64,000 nucleotides of DNA from Paraglaciecola sp. 20A4 (GCF_011378905.1 NZ_WTPY01000002.1:1-64000); one strand, 5' to 3'; positions 20,618 through 34,157 are shown, numbered from the stretch's first letter. Notes: a model not told the origin generated them from the sequence alone. Numbers and translations are program-made.

Positions 20618-21241
20618 ATGAAAATGATGGGTTTGTTAGTTAGCGTTTTTTTAGGTTTATCTGCTAGTGCGATGGCAGCCGGTGATATTGAAGCAGGGAA
20701 AACAAAGTCTGTTGCTTGTGGGGCCTGTCATGGTGCTGATGGAAACAGCATGATAGATATGAATCCCAAACTGGCTGGTCAGCATGCTGATTACCTAGTT
20801 AAACAGCTACAAGAATTTAAGCTTGCCTCGCAAACGGGCGGTGAGGAAGGTCGCAATAATGCTGTGATGAATGGTATGGCTGCCGCCCTATCAGAACAGG
20901 ACATGCAGGACATTGCGGCGTATTTTTCGAGCCAAACGGCCAAAGAAGGCGAGGCGCCTGAAGATGCAATTGTAGCCGGTAGCAAGTTATATCGCGGTGG
21001 TGACTTAGAACGTGGAATTACTGCATGTACTGCTTGTCATGGTCCACGAGGTAATGGCACTAGTCTTTCTGGCTTTCCTGATATCAGTGGACAGCATACA
21101 ACTTATTTAAAAGCTCAATTAGAAGCCTTTAGATCTGGTCAACGAGCAAACTCACATAATGGTATGATGGCTGATATTGCTAAACGCCTAAGTGACCAAG
21201 ATATTGACGTACTATCAAAATATATAGCTGGCCTATATTAA
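20618..21241 (+). CDS. Cytochrome c4 (diheme)
   Basis: This 207-residue periplasmic protein has a signal peptide ending AMAAG and two c-type heme sites, CGACHG and CTACHG, in the two similar halves typical of cytochrome c4. It carries electrons from the bc1 complex or other donors to terminal oxidases. I chose the ATG at 20618, since AGAAAG lies just upstream; an in-frame ATG at 20606 is possible. It lies beside engB, as in many Pseudomonas and Alteromonadales genomes, and ends in a strong terminator. Confidence 0.94.
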   Translation: MKMMGLLVSVFLGLSASAMAAGDIEAGKTKSVACGACHGADGNSMIDMNPKLAGQHADYLVKQLQEFKLASQTGGEEGRNNAVMNGMAAALSEQDMQDIAAYFSSQTAKEGEAPEDAIVAGSKLYRGGDLERGITACTACHGPRGNGTSLSGFPDISGQHTTYLKAQLEAFRSGQRANSHNGMMADIAKRLSDQDIDVLSKYIAGLY

Positions 21242-21266
21242 AAATTTCTTGCGTAAACGCAACGGC

Positions 21267-21296
21267 AAAAAACGACCTAATTAGGTCGTTTTTTTT
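21267..21296 (+). terminator. Rho-independent terminator after cytochrome c4
   Basis: AACGACCTAA directly followed by TTAGGTCGTT makes a 20-bp perfect palindrome, flanked by an A run and a T run, 30 bp after the stop. It may work in both directions. Confidence 0.88.
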
Positions 21297-21359
21297 ATCT
21301 ATCGGCGAAGAAACTAGTATTAATGATTAAAAGTAATAACAGAATACTATGTAAACAAG

Positions 21360-21387
21360 TTGTAAATATTTGGTTATCGTGTATTCT
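21360..21387 (+). promoter_or_regulatory. Promoter of the CsrB/CsrC-like RNA
   Basis: A -35-like TTGTAA (21360-21365), a 16-bp spacer and a -10 TATTCT (21382-21387) place a start near 21394. Immediately upstream TGTAA (21350-21354) fits only the left half of a GacA/UvrY box, so response-regulator control is a guess. Confidence 0.45.
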
Positions 21388-21393
21388 CTGTCC

Positions 21394-21663
21394 CTGAAAA
21401 ACAACAGGGACAACAAACGAAAGTTTGCTCATGGAAGATTATTAGCAAGCAGTGCTAAAACTTTAAACCTTTGGTGAAAAGGCAAGGACGACAATAATAA
21501 AGCGTCAGGAAGACCCTAAACTATATACTGTTTTCGTTAAAATTAATAAAAAGAGAAAACATGAAGGACCACCACTAACTGTTCAGGATGAACGACTGTC
21601 GAGATCGGTGTCTTACGACACATCTGTGATTTGAGGGTAATAGCTTTGGCTATTACCCTTTTT
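21394..21663 (+). ncRNA. CsrB/CsrC-family CsrA-sequestering RNA
   Basis: This ~270-nt non-coding stretch between cytochrome c4 and yihI has six GGA motifs (21408, 21433, 21486, 21508, 21566, 21586), mostly as ARGGA or CAGGA. Two lie in hairpin loops: GTC-AGGAA-GAC and GTTC-AGGAT-GAAC. Other small stems are CAAAC-GAAA-GTTTG and TGTC-TTAC-GACA. It ends in a perfect 10-bp terminator stem GGGTAATAGC / GCTATTACCC plus five T (21635-21663). In E. coli csrC lies between yihA (engB) and yihI, the same place. RNAs of this family bind and titrate the translation regulator CsrA. Confidence 0.82.
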
Positions 21664-21752
21664 CTTAGCTAAATTTCACTCCTTATCTTATGAACCATAT
21701 TTAACCAGTCTGTTTTAGGGTAAAATCCGCGCAAATATTGTGGAGGTTATTT

Positions 21753-22262
21753 ATGCCTAGAAAAAAGAAGTCTCGAAAAATTGGTCAAATTGGTACACCC
21801 TTAGCACCGAAAACAAAACGTAAATCAGCACCGGTAGCACCTAAACGAAATAAAAAAACGTTGGGTAAGGCTTCTGGTAGTCGAAATAATCCAGAACAAA
21901 CCAGCTCGTCTAACCAGCAGAGAAAAACTATCAAAGATCCTAGAGTAGGCAGTAAAAAACCTATCCCTTTGATCATAGATGACCAACCAAAAGTTAAGGT
22001 TGCGAAACCTAAGTATTTCTCACCTGCTCAAGAACTCGAGAGTATCGAGCAGAATGAACGCTTCGGAATGTTACTTGAAAAACTCGATGCAGAGCAAACA
22101 TTAAGCAAAGAAGAGCGGGCATTTGTTAACAGATTGACGGCGAGACATCAGGAACTATGTGAATTACTTGGCATATCAAACGATGAAGACCAATCTATAG
22201 ATTCATCTGAAGATGATCTTTATACGCAATTTGAGTCTATTGATATCAACAAATTTAAATAA
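21753..22262 (+). CDS. yihI: Der GTPase-activating protein YihI
   Basis: YihI stimulates the GTPase Der (EngA) and so acts as a brake in 50S ribosome assembly. The 169-residue protein has the family's very basic N-terminus (MPRKKKSRK, then a long Lys/Arg/Ser/Pro-rich, probably disordered part to about 85). An acidic C-terminal part with the conserved LDRLT-like segment (FVNRLTARHQEL) follows. The ATG at 21753 is preceded at 6 bp by GGAGG, which decides the start. A DUF2489 gene follows after 9 bp. Confidence 0.93.
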   Translation: MPRKKKSRKIGQIGTPLAPKTKRKSAPVAPKRNKKTLGKASGSRNNPEQTSSSNQQRKTIKDPRVGSKKPIPLIIDDQPKVKVAKPKYFSPAQELESIEQNERFGMLLEKLDAEQTLSKEERAFVNRLTARHQELCELLGISNDEDQSIDSSEDDLYTQFESIDINKFK

Positions 22263-22271
22263 GTTTTTAAA

Positions 22272-22721
22272 ATGAGTTATTTTGTTATTTCACTTATCGT
22301 TATTGCATTATTGATAATCGCCGGTCTGGCTTTTTATGCCGGCAAGCTTTTGTTTATGCTTACTAAGCAAAACAAAAAAATGGCACAAACGAAACAACAA
22401 CGCATTACACGGTTAATGGAAAGTATTCATACAATTGCCATGGCCGTGGAACAGCAACAATGCAATTTATCGGAAGGTAGTATTCGTTTGTATCATTTAC
22501 ACGAAAGCTTACCTATTGATAACAAGCCTGACTATCAATCTCAATATCCAGGGCTTTATACGTTGTATATAAAGGTTAGTAATTTTCCAACCCATGAAGC
22601 TAGAGATAAACTTTCATCCCTTGAACGAAAAATACAGGACGACGAAAGAGAAGCTGCAGAGGTAGAATTTGAAAGCCAGATCCTGCGTGATGTATCAAAA
22701 TTACGGACCTTTACGCCTTAA
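22272..22721 (+). CDS. DUF2489 family membrane-anchored protein
   Basis: The 149-residue protein has one N-terminal membrane segment (about residues 4-28) and a cytoplasmic, mostly helical, charged domain. It matches the DUF2489 family commonly found next to yihI in Vibrio and Alteromonadales. Function is unknown. It is in an operon with yihI (9-bp gap). Its 3' end overlaps the convergent tag gene by 11 bp, both stop codons lying in a small inverted repeat ACGCC / GGCGT. Confidence 0.82.
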   Translation: MSYFVISLIVIALLIIAGLAFYAGKLLFMLTKQNKKMAQTKQQRITRLMESIHTIAMAVEQQQCNLSEGSIRLYHLHESLPIDNKPDYQSQYPGLYTLYIKVSNFPTHEARDKLSSLERKIQDDEREAAEVEFESQILRDVSKLRTFTP

Positions 22722-23292
22722 AGGCGTTTGGGTTTGTGAGATAGCAGAAGCAGTCTGTAGTATGGTCATTCACTAACCCTACGGCCTGCATAAACGCATA
22801 ACAAATAGTACTTCCTACAAAAGAAAAACCTCGTTTTTTTAACGCCTTACTCATTGCGTCTGACTCATTTGTTGTGTTCGGTACCTCATTTTTGTCGATC
22901 CATGTATTTATTATTGGTTCGTCTTTAACAAACGACCAAATATAATCTGCGAAGCTTATGCCTTCCCGCTCAATCTCAAGAAAACCCCTAGCATTCTTAA
23001 TAATGGCATTTATTTTAAGGCGATTACGTACAATGCCTTTATTTTGCATTAAGCGCTCAACATCATCTTCGGTCATGACACTTATAAGCAGTGGATCAAA
23101 GTTATGAAACGCTTGGTAATAATTATGCTGTTTTTTCAAAATAGTTAACCAGCTCAGTCCTGCTTGCTGTCCATCCAAGCATAATTTAGCAAATAGTTCG
23201 TATTTATCCTTTACTGGGCGCCCCCATACATTGTCATGATAATCTTGATAAATCAGATCTTGAGAAACCCAAGCACAGCGAGTCTGTTGCAT
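22711..23292 (-). CDS. tag: DNA-3-methyladenine glycosylase I
   Basis: Tag removes 3-methyladenine from alkylated DNA. The 193-residue protein has the family start RCAWV with a zinc-binding Cys, the DNVWGRPVKDKYELFAKLCLDGQQAGLSW signature (only its family pattern is used here), and the C-terminal zinc ligands in NDHTTDCFC. Length matches E. coli Tag (187). It is divergent from glyQS, as often seen in gammaproteobacteria. Confidence 0.96.
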   Translation of the reverse strand: MQQTRCAWVSQDLIYQDYHDNVWGRPVKDKYELFAKLCLDGQQAGLSWLTILKKQHNYYQAFHNFDPLLISVMTEDDVERLMQNKGIVRNRLKINAIIKNARGFLEIEREGISFADYIWSFVKDEPIINTWIDKNEVPNTTNESDAMSKALKKRGFSFVGSTICYAFMQAVGLVNDHTTDCFCYLTNPNAFKA

Positions 23293-23409
23293 TTTTTCGT
23301 CCTTTAATACCCTATTGGGGCATTAATATGGTTATTTATCCTACATTGATCGGTATACAGCAGGTATACTAACCGGCGTTTTTTCGGATTATTTTTGTGG
23401 CAGCAATTA

Positions 23410-24315
23410 ATGAATAAGTTTGATAGTAAAACCTTTCAAGGACTGATTTTATCACTCCAAGACTACTGGGCAAGACAAGGTTGCGTAATCATTCAACCTT
23501 TAGATATGGAAGTTGGCGCAGGCACCTTTCACCCTATGACATTCCTACGTTCCATTGGTCCAGAACCAATCAGTAGTGCATATGTTCAACCCTGTCGTCG
23601 ACCTACAGATGGTCGCTACGGTGAAAATCCAAACCGATTGCAGCATTACTATCAGTTTCAAGTAATGCTTAAACCCTCTCCCAGCAATATTCAGGAGCTT
23701 TATTTAGGTTCACTTAAGGAGCTCGGTTTTGATCCTCTAGTACACGACATTCGCTTTGTTGAGGATAATTGGGAGTCACCCACCTTAGGTGCGTGGGGAC
23801 TTGGTTGGGAAGTATGGTTGAATGGCATGGAAGTTACCCAATTCACCTATTTTCAACAGGTAGGCGGAATCGAGTGCTCACCTGTTACCGGTGAGATTAC
23901 CTATGGTTTAGAACGTTTAGCTATGTATATACAAGGTGTAGATAGCATTTATGATTTAGTTTGGACAGATGGGCCTTTAGGTAAAGTGACCTATGGTGAT
24001 GTCTTCCATCAAAATGAAGTTGAACAATCAACCTATAACTTCGAGTACGCAGATGTTGACGCTTTATTTGGCACCTTCGATCACTGCGAGAAAGAAAGCC
24101 AAAAGATGATTGAAGCAGGATTACCCTTACCCGCTTATGAGCAAGTAATGAAAGCATCTCATGCGTTTAACTTACTAGATGCTCGCCACGCCATCTCAGT
24201 AACGGAACGCCAACGATATATACTGCGTGTCCGTGCACTTTCCAAAGCGTGTGCAGAAGCCTATTATCAAGCTCGAGAGAAGCTTGGATTCCCAATGTGT
24301 AAAAAGGAGGCTTAA
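23410..24315 (+). CDS. glyQ: Glycyl-tRNA synthetase alpha subunit
   Basis: GlyQ is the catalytic class II core subunit of the alpha2-beta2 glycyl-tRNA synthetase. The 301-residue protein begins at MNKFDSKTF (a TTG 15 bp upstream is unlikely). It contains the conserved QDYWARQGC and [12 protein letters not shown] segments, the motif 2 region with [13 protein letters not shown], and the motif 3 region GLERLAMY. glyS follows after 3 bp. Confidence 0.98.
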   Translation: MNKFDSKTFQGLILSLQDYWARQGCVIIQPLDMEVGAGTFHPMTFLRSIGPEPISSAYVQPCRRPTDGRYGENPNRLQHYYQFQVMLKPSPSNIQELYLGSLKELGFDPLVHDIRFVEDNWESPTLGAWGLGWEVWLNGMEVTQFTYFQQVGGIECSPVTGEITYGLERLAMYIQGVDSIYDLVWTDGPLGKVTYGDVFHQNEVEQSTYNFEYADVDALFGTFDHCEKESQKMIEAGLPLPAYEQVMKASHAFNLLDARHAISVTERQRYILRVRALSKACAEAYYQAREKLGFPMCKKEA

Positions 24316-24318
24316 TTC

Positions 24319-26394
24319 ATGCGTTGCGAAAATTTATTAGTTGAAATTGGTACCGAAGAATTGCCACCTAAAGCACTTGGTAAATTGGCCCAAGCTTTTG
24401 CTGACAACATTCAAGCTGCATTAGATGACGCTGAGTTAACATACTCATCGGTCAAATGGTTCGCGTCCCCTCGCCGTCTTGCAGTGAACGTTTTAGGTCT
24501 AGCAGAACAACAAGAAGACAAGTTGATCGAAAAGAAAGGCCCTGCTGTATCCGTTGCGTTTGATGCTTCAGGTGAAGCGACTAAAGCGGCTCAGGGCTGG
24601 GCTCGTTCTAATGGTATTACGGTAGAACAGGCGGAGCGTTTAACTACGGATAAAGGCGAGTGGTTATTATTTAAGGGCGAGGCAAAAGGCGAGCAAGTCA
24701 CTAAGCTTTTACCGGCAATGGTTGAATCTTCACTTAAGAAATTACCGATCCCTAAACCAATGCGGTGGGGAAGCAGCCCAACGCAGTTTATTCGTCCTGT
24801 ACATACGGTTTGCATGTTATTTGGTCAAGATATAATTGCAGGGAATATCTTAGGTATAGATTCAGATCGCGTCGTCTACGGTCATCGTTTTCATGGTGAA
24901 AAACAATTCAACTTGGCACATGCAGATGATTATCTAACACAGTTAGAAGCACATTACGTATTAGCTGATTTTGCAACGCGTAAAGCAAAAATCCAGCAAC
25001 AGGTTAACGCTACAGCAAAACACGAAAACGCTACGGCAGACATGAACGATGCTTTACTCGATGAAGTAACAGCGTTAGTTGAATGGCCTGTAGTGCTTAC
25101 AGCTAGTTTTGACGAATCTTTCTTAGAGGTGCCTAAAGAGGCACTAATATACACCATGAAAGATGATCAAAAATACTTTCCATTGCTCGACCAAAATGGT
25201 CAGCTCAAATCACGCTTTGTGTTTGTGACAAATATCGAGAGTAAAGACCCAACTCAAATAGTCAGTGGTAATGAAAAGGTAATACGCCCTCGCCTAGCGG
25301 ATGCAGAATTTTTCTTTAATACTGATAAAAAGCATACCCTAGAGTCGCGTCTCGATAGCTTAAAAACTGTTTTGTTTCAAAAGCAATTAGGCACACTCTA
25401 TGAAAAGTCTCAGCGCATATCAGAACTAGCGGGCAGTATAGCAGCGATGTTAGGCTGTGATTCAACCATAGCAAAGCGCGCAGGTTTGCTGTCAAAAACA
25501 GATCTAATGACCAACATGGTTATGGAATTCCCCGATGTTCAAGGTATTATGGGAATGCACTATGCTAAATTTGACGGTGAGGAGGATGACGTAGCCTTAG
25601 CGCAAAACGAGCAATACATGCCACGCTTTGCTGGAGATAAACTCCCTACTTCTCATATCAGCTGTGCCGTTGCTTTAGCAGACAAAATCGACTCCTTGGT
25701 CGGCATATTTGGTATTGGTCAAGCGCCCAAAGGCGATAAAGACCCTTTCGCGCTAAGACGCGCGGCTATCGGCGTGTTGCGCATTACAGTTGAAATGAAG
25801 TTACCATTAGACCTTGTTGATTTAGTTCGCGCCTCTATCGACCTATTTGGTGACAAATTAACCCATTCAGATAACATAGAATCTCAAGTCGTTGATTTCA
25901 TCTTAGGCCGTTTTAGAGCTTGGTATCAGGAGCAAGGAATCGATATCGATGTAATTCAGGCCGTTGCCGCCAGGCGCCCGACTAAACCAGCTGATTTTGC
26001 AGCCCGAATCGAAGCGGTGTCAGGCTTCAAGCGTTTGGCATCAGGTCTTGCCCTTGCTTCTGCAAACAAGCGTGTCGCCAATATTTTGGCTAAGAATAAA
26101 GTGACAGGTGTTCATAATATCAATCCTGCATTGTTCGATAGTGAACAAGAGAAGGCATTGGCTGAAGCTTTGAACGGCATTGAGGGAAAGGTAACAGCCC
26201 TTGTTAGCGATGGTAACTATCAAGGCGTCTTTACTGAGTTAGCTACGCTGCATACTCAGGTAGACAATTTCTTCGATAACGTTATGGTCATGGCTGAAGA
26301 CGAACTGGTGCGAAATAATCGCCTCGCTTTATTGTCTAAGTTAAGAACCTTGTTCTTATTAGTTGCTGACATTTCTATTTTGAATCAGCAGTAA
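24319..26394 (+). CDS. glyS: Glycyl-tRNA synthetase beta subunit
   Basis: GlyS binds and edits tRNA for the glycyl-tRNA synthetase. The 691-residue protein starts with the family signature [15 protein letters not shown]. It carries the HD-like and DALR anticodon-binding regions toward the C-terminus ([20 protein letters not shown] near 455). Length is close to the E. coli value of 689. It is preceded by AAAAAGGAGG and coupled to glyQ. Confidence 0.98.
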   Translation: MRCENLLVEIGTEELPPKALGKLAQAFADNIQAALDDAELTYSSVKWFASPRRLAVNVLGLAEQQEDKLIEKKGPAVSVAFDASGEATKAAQGWARSNGITVEQAERLTTDKGEWLLFKGEAKGEQVTKLLPAMVESSLKKLPIPKPMRWGSSPTQFIRPVHTVCMLFGQDIIAGNILGIDSDRVVYGHRFHGEKQFNLAHADDYLTQLEAHYVLADFATRKAKIQQQVNATAKHENATADMNDALLDEVTALVEWPVVLTASFDESFLEVPKEALIYTMKDDQKYFPLLDQNGQLKSRFVFVTNIESKDPTQIVSGNEKVIRPRLADAEFFFNTDKKHTLESRLDSLKTVLFQKQLGTLYEKSQRISELAGSIAAMLGCDSTIAKRAGLLSKTDLMTNMVMEFPDVQGIMGMHYAKFDGEEDDVALAQNEQYMPRFAGDKLPTSHISCAVALADKIDSLVGIFGIGQAPKGDKDPFALRRAAIGVLRITVEMKLPLDLVDLVRASIDLFGDKLTHSDNIESQVVDFILGRFRAWYQEQGIDIDVIQAVAARRPTKPADFAARIEAVSGFKRLASGLALASANKRVANILAKNKVTGVHNINPALFDSEQEKALAEALNGIEGKVTALVSDGNYQGVFTELATLHTQVDNFFDNVMVMAEDELVRNNRLALLSKLRTLFLLVADISILNQQ

Positions 26395-26434
26395 TTAAAG
26401 AATCACTGAATACATGAGTTTTAGGTACCCATTT

Positions 26435-26875
26435 ATGTCCAAGTTCAAACATCTATACTCCGCCTTTGCAGTTTGCCTTATTAGTGGCTGTGCTAGCTAT
26501 ACAGTTGAGCCCTATAAAGATATTCAGCAACTTCCTGATATGTACTTACGGGGTGTGTTTACTTGGTGGGAAGCCGATCCTCAGTATCAGCTTACACTTA
26601 AAGGTGGTAGCACTTATGCTACCACCATTGAGTTGATTGCTGATGGGCAACCCTATGACTTTAAATTCGCAGATAAGAATTGGACACCTGGTTCAAGTTG
26701 CGGTTACAAGAGTCAGTATAGGGATCAGAGCGTAACATTAGGTAAAACAGTCTATGCTGATTGTAATACTACTGATGAAAATTTCAGGTTTGTCCCTAAA
26801 GAAACTGGCTTATACGAATTTGCCATTAACTTCTCCAATATCGACAAACCAGCAGTAACCGTAAATAGATTATGA
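26435..26875 (+). CDS. Lipoprotein with a carbohydrate-binding-like beta-sandwich pattern
   Basis: The 146-residue protein has a lipoprotein signal with lipobox LISGC. The rest contains YLRGVFTWW, then IELIADGQPYDFKFAD-x2-W, a pattern like the early-set/CBM modules of pullulanase-type proteins, and two Cys that could pair. I do not know its function. The ATG at 26435, with AGG upstream, gives a proper signal peptide; an ATG seven codons earlier is less likely. It lies 19-40 bp after glyS and 83 bp before a diguanylate cyclase gene. Confidence 0.7.
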   Translation: MSKFKHLYSAFAVCLISGCASYTVEPYKDIQQLPDMYLRGVFTWWEADPQYQLTLKGGSTYATTIELIADGQPYDFKFADKNWTPGSSCGYKSQYRDQSVTLGKTVYADCNTTDENFRFVPKETGLYEFAINFSNIDKPAVTVNRL

Positions 26876-26958
26876 TTTGATACTCATTATTCATTATTTG
26901 ATTTATTTTTATATATATCAATAACTTAAATACATGTACTGATAGGTGAACTTCTATT

Positions 26959-28566
26959 TTGAAAAGTATTAGTGGCAAAATTTATATCAAAGTTGCGTTA
27001 GCAATTGCGATTGGTGCTATTGGCACATCACTTGTTACGTCGGTATTATTGTATATCAACGCGGTCAGCAGTGAACAGAGTAAAGCCCAAGCATTAATTG
27101 AGCAAATTGGTGCCACAATACGCAGCACTGCTTCTATTGCTTTGTATGTACAGGATAAAGAGTTAGGCCAGGAAATTGTGCAAGGTTTGGTTATTAATGA
27201 TCTTATTGCCGGCGCAAAACTTTCTGACTCTGTAAGTTTAGATGTTACTTTTGGCGTTACTAGTGGTAACAAAGGTCTTATAAAGACTGAAATTCAGCAC
27301 CCTTTCATTCCCAATCAAACGATTGGTGAGCTTCTGATATACCCTAATCGTAATTATATTCAAAGTATCGCAAAGCAAAACGCGGTCAACGACGCACTAC
27401 TATTACTCCTTTACTCTGCAATTGTTGCACTTTTTGTGTCAGTTTTTGTGCACAAACTACTTACCCAACCATTACAAAAGTTGACTGCTAGTTTCTTGAA
27501 GATTGACCCGCGTAATACTGAAACAATGCGTACATTAATTCATAACGAAAATGACGAAATTGGCCAGATGGTGCAGGGTATCAATGATCTAATGGGAGAA
27601 CTCAAAAGCACATTAGAAAATGAGACTGATTTGCGTATTCAAACCCAAGCGCTAGAGAGTAAATTTCGCCTAATCTTTGAGCAAGCTAGTGCAGGTATCT
27701 GTTTAATAGATGCTGATAATATGATTAGTGCATCAAATCCAGCTTTTAATAATATATTACCAAATTCGTCTGATGATACGACGTTTATCCAGTTGTTTGA
27801 ACATGTCGATCAGCTCTCAAGTTTGCTTATCAGAATACGTAATGAGGAATCCGTTAACCACTTATCTATCGACCTTAAGTGTAAATCTCTTTTGGGTGAG
27901 AATAAGAAATGGGTTCACTGCTTATTCTCTCGGGTAACTACGCAACGTTCTGAAGTGAGACAGTCAGATACTGGTGCCCAAGGGCCACTTATTGAAGTCA
28001 TTATGTATGATGTGACTGAACGCGCTGAAAAAGAGCATAAAACCCGTTTCGAAGCAGACCATGATGCATTGACTCATCTAAAAAATAGACGCGCCGGAGA
28101 AGCAGAAATAGAAAATTTGCTACAAACAGTTAGCTTTTTGGATTTAAGCTTGGTCGTGTTTATGATTGATCTCGATAATTTCAAACCCGTCAATGATAAT
28201 CATGGACACGATGCCGGTGACCGAGTTCTCATCGAAGTGGGTAAACGTTTACAAACTGTATTCGATGGCAAGAATGAATTCTGTAGTCGCTGGGGCGGAG
28301 ATGAGTTTGTAGCCGCATACGTAGTCAATGAGGTAAATATAGACGAAATTCGCGCTTTAGCGCAATCCACACTTGATAGTTTACGCTATCCTATCGACTT
28401 ATCTGATGATGTCAGCTGCACGATAGGTGGAAGTATTGGTGTTGTTATTGCCCCTACTCATGCCGATAATACCAAAGACTTAATCGCATGTGCTGATAAA
28501 ACGATGTACCGTGTAAAACAGAATGGTCGTGGTCATTTTGAAATTTTTGACCCTGATTGGATATAA
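26959..28566 (+). CDS. Membrane-bound diguanylate cyclase (HAMP-PAS-GGDEF)
   Basis: The 535-residue protein has a first membrane helix (about 10-34), a periplasmic sensor region (35-143), a second helix (144-164), and a HAMP linker (165-218). A PAS-like domain follows (about 235-350), then a GGDEF domain (about 360-530) with the intact catalytic motif RWGGDEF (GGDEF at 446-450). It should make cyclic di-GMP from GTP. No RxxD inhibitory site stands five residues before GGDEF, so product feedback may be absent. The start is TTG, supported by AGGTGA 9 bp upstream. Confidence 0.92.
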   Translation: MKSISGKIYIKVALAIAIGAIGTSLVTSVLLYINAVSSEQSKAQALIEQIGATIRSTASIALYVQDKELGQEIVQGLVINDLIAGAKLSDSVSLDVTFGVTSGNKGLIKTEIQHPFIPNQTIGELLIYPNRNYIQSIAKQNAVNDALLLLLYSAIVALFVSVFVHKLLTQPLQKLTASFLKIDPRNTETMRTLIHNENDEIGQMVQGINDLMGELKSTLENETDLRIQTQALESKFRLIFEQASAGICLIDADNMISASNPAFNNILPNSSDDTTFIQLFEHVDQLSSLLIRIRNEESVNHLSIDLKCKSLLGENKKWVHCLFSRVTTQRSEVRQSDTGAQGPLIEVIMYDVTERAEKEHKTRFEADHDALTHLKNRRAGEAEIENLLQTVSFLDLSLVVFMIDLDNFKPVNDNHGHDAGDRVLIEVGKRLQTVFDGKNEFCSRWGGDEFVAAYVVNEVNIDEIRALAQSTLDSLRYPIDLSDDVSCTIGGSIGVVIAPTHADNTKDLIACADKTMYRVKQNGRGHFEIFDPDWI

Positions 28567-28592
28567 TTTCTGCTAGTAGTAGTAAATTTCAA

Positions 28593-29288
28593 TTAGCAAG
28601 ATAATGCTAGTGACACTGCAGCTTTAGCGTGGATAGCAGTCGTGTCAAAAAGTGTCACATTTGTATCATCCTGTTGAACGAGCAAAGAAATTTCAGTACA
28701 TCCTAAAATGACACCTTGGCAGCCTTGTGAATACAATTCATTGATAATATCTAAAAAACGTAGTTTAGATTCATTTGAGATGATGCCTTTACACAATTCC
28801 TGATATATAACTTTATGCACAAACGCCCTGTCCTCTTCACAAGGAATTGTCACTTCAATCCCAAATTTTTCACGGATACGTGTTTTGTAAAATGCTTGTT
28901 CCATCGTGAATGCAGTGCCTAATAACCCAACTCGCTTGATATTTGCCGAACGCAATGTTTCTGCCGTTGTATCTGCTATATGTAAAATGGGTAATGAGGT
29001 AAATTGACTAATTTCATCTGCTACCTTATGCATAGTGTTAGTACATATGATTATAAAGTCCGCTCCTCCTTTCTCTATTGTAGTCGCTGCTTGACCTAAT
29101 ATAAGCGCTGTATCGCTCCAATTCCCCGTTCTTTGTAGTGTTTCTATGTCTTGGAAGTTTACACTATTAAGTAAGATTCTAGCGCTATGGAGCCCTCCTA
29201 AAGCTTCGTTAATTCCTTTATTTAGCAGCTGATAGTAATGGGCAGTAGATTCCCAACTCATTCCACCTAACATTCCGATCGTTTTCAT
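28593..29288 (-). CDS. Aspartate/glutamate racemase family protein
   Basis: This 231-residue protein belongs to the cofactor-independent Asp/Glu racemase family. It has the start MKTIGMLGGMSWEST and both catalytic cysteines, in IICTNTMHK (first half) and ILGCTEISLL (second half). It resembles the YgeA-type broad amino acid racemases more than MurI. The true substrate is unknown. It stands alone, convergent with the diguanylate cyclase and separated from gyrB by about 200 bp. Confidence 0.9.
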   Translation of the reverse strand: MKTIGMLGGMSWESTAHYYQLLNKGINEALGGLHSARILLNSVNFQDIETLQRTGNWSDTALILGQAATTIEKGGADFIIICTNTMHKVADEISQFTSLPILHIADTTAETLRSANIKRVGLLGTAFTMEQAFYKTRIREKFGIEVTIPCEEDRAFVHKVIYQELCKGIISNESKLRFLDIINELYSQGCQGVILGCTEISLLVQQDDTNVTLFDTTAIHAKAAVSLALSC

Positions 29289-29426
29289 TAATTTACTCTA
29301 ATATATTCAGATAAAACTTAATTTATTATAAGCATAATTTCATAGGTTAAATACTGCTCCAGGTTGACCCTGTTATGTCGTAGGTCCAATCCACAATAAT
29401 ATTATTCGTTTTTACCAAAAAACAAC

Positions 29427-29455
29427 CAAAAAAAAGCCCGCATCTCGAGCGGGCT
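29427..29455 (-). terminator. Rho-independent terminator of gyrB
   Basis: AGCCCGC and GCGGGCT pair around a short loop and are followed on the minus strand by eight or nine T. It ends the dnaA-dnaN-recF-gyrB operon, 40 bp past the gyrB stop. Confidence 0.88.
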
Positions 29456-29495
29456 AATCATCATGTTACTTACTTATTCTATAAAAGCAAAAACG

Positions 29496-33012
<3,517 letters not shown>

Positions 33013-33034
33013 ATTAGTATCAACAAGGAATGTA

Positions 33035-34138
33035 CTATAGCCTCATTGGCATAATAACGTATAAAGCAGAGTCATCGGCTCCATCTTCAATTAATGCGCT
33101 ACTGTTAGAATCAGCTAAGGTGAACTTAACCTCATCTGCGTTTACCGCATTAAGTACATCGATCAAGTAAGCTACATTGAAACCTATTTCTAAATCAGCT
33201 CCTTGGTAATTCACATCAACAATCTCTACCGCTTCTTCTTGTTCAGGATTATTGGCGGTAATTTTCAATTCACCAGATGATAGATTTAGACGGACACCTT
33301 TAAATTTTTCATTGGAAAGGATCGAAGCTCGAGAAAAAGCGTTCTTTAGGGCCAGCTTACTCGCGACGATATTTTTGTCTCCGTCCTTGGGTAAAACCCT
33401 ACGGTAATCAGGGAAACGCCCATCGACTAACTTACTGGTAAAAATAAAATCATTAGAAAATATGCGAATGTGATTAGAGCCAACCTGAACTTTCAATGAC
33501 TTATCGCTATCTTCTATAAGCCTGATAATCTCCATGACGCCTTTACGAGGGATAATAACCTGTCGATTAGGCAGTGTGGCTTCAGTGTAATTTAAGCGAC
33601 ACAAAGCAAGCCTGTGTCCATCTGTAGCCACCGTGCGTATAACATTATCCTCAGTTTCTAAGGACATACCATTTAAATAATATCGAACGTCCTGTTGTGC
33701 CATCGAAAAGTGAACGCTGTCGATTAATCGTTTTAAATTCGATTGGGAAATCTCGAATTCAAGTTCCCCCTGCCAATCTTCTAGATTAGGGTAATCGGTT
33801 GCCGATAAAGTTGATAGACTATATTTACTGCGTCCACAGCGTAAAATCGCTTTATTACCATCAAGCTGAAAGCTAATTTCACTACCTTCAGTCAATCCAC
33901 GAATAATATCTAACAGCTTCTTGGCAGGCACTGTAATCTCGCCTTCCTCAAAATCACCGGTAAGGGTAACGTTAGAAATTAATTCGACTTCTAAATCGGT
34001 ACCTGTCAACCACAATGCATTTTCACTGACTTTGATCAATACATTGGAAAGAATGGGTAAGGTATGTCTGCGCTCAACAGCGCCAGAAACTAACTGTAGC
34101 GGCTGTAAAAAGTTTTCCCTGCTTATGCTGAATTTCAT
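33035..34138 (-). CDS. dnaN: DNA polymerase III sliding clamp (beta subunit)
   Basis: DnaN forms the dimeric ring that tethers polymerase to DNA. The 367-residue protein shows three similar beta-clamp domains, with the family start MKFSISRENFLQPLQLV and the C-terminal MPMRL that lies by the partner-binding pocket. Length equals the E. coli clamp plus one residue. It lies 19 bp after dnaA and 22 bp before recF. Confidence 0.98.
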   Translation of the reverse strand: MKFSISRENFLQPLQLVSGAVERRHTLPILSNVLIKVSENALWLTGTDLEVELISNVTLTGDFEEGEITVPAKKLLDIIRGLTEGSEISFQLDGNKAILRCGRSKYSLSTLSATDYPNLEDWQGELEFEISQSNLKRLIDSVHFSMAQQDVRYYLNGMSLETEDNVIRTVATDGHRLALCRLNYTEATLPNRQVIIPRKGVMEIIRLIEDSDKSLKVQVGSNHIRIFSNDFIFTSKLVDGRFPDYRRVLPKDGDKNIVASKLALKNAFSRASILSNEKFKGVRLNLSSGELKITANNPEQEEAVEIVDVNYQGADLEIGFNVAYLIDVLNAVNADEVKFTLADSNSSALIEDGADDSALYVIMPMRL

Positions 34139-34157
34139 CTAAATTCTCGTAACTTTT

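Noticed and set aside
23352-23369. Direct repeat GGTATAC twice, 11 bp apart, upstream of glyQ
   Set aside because: The second copy is explained as a -10 element (TATACT), and two short copies are not enough to claim an operator.
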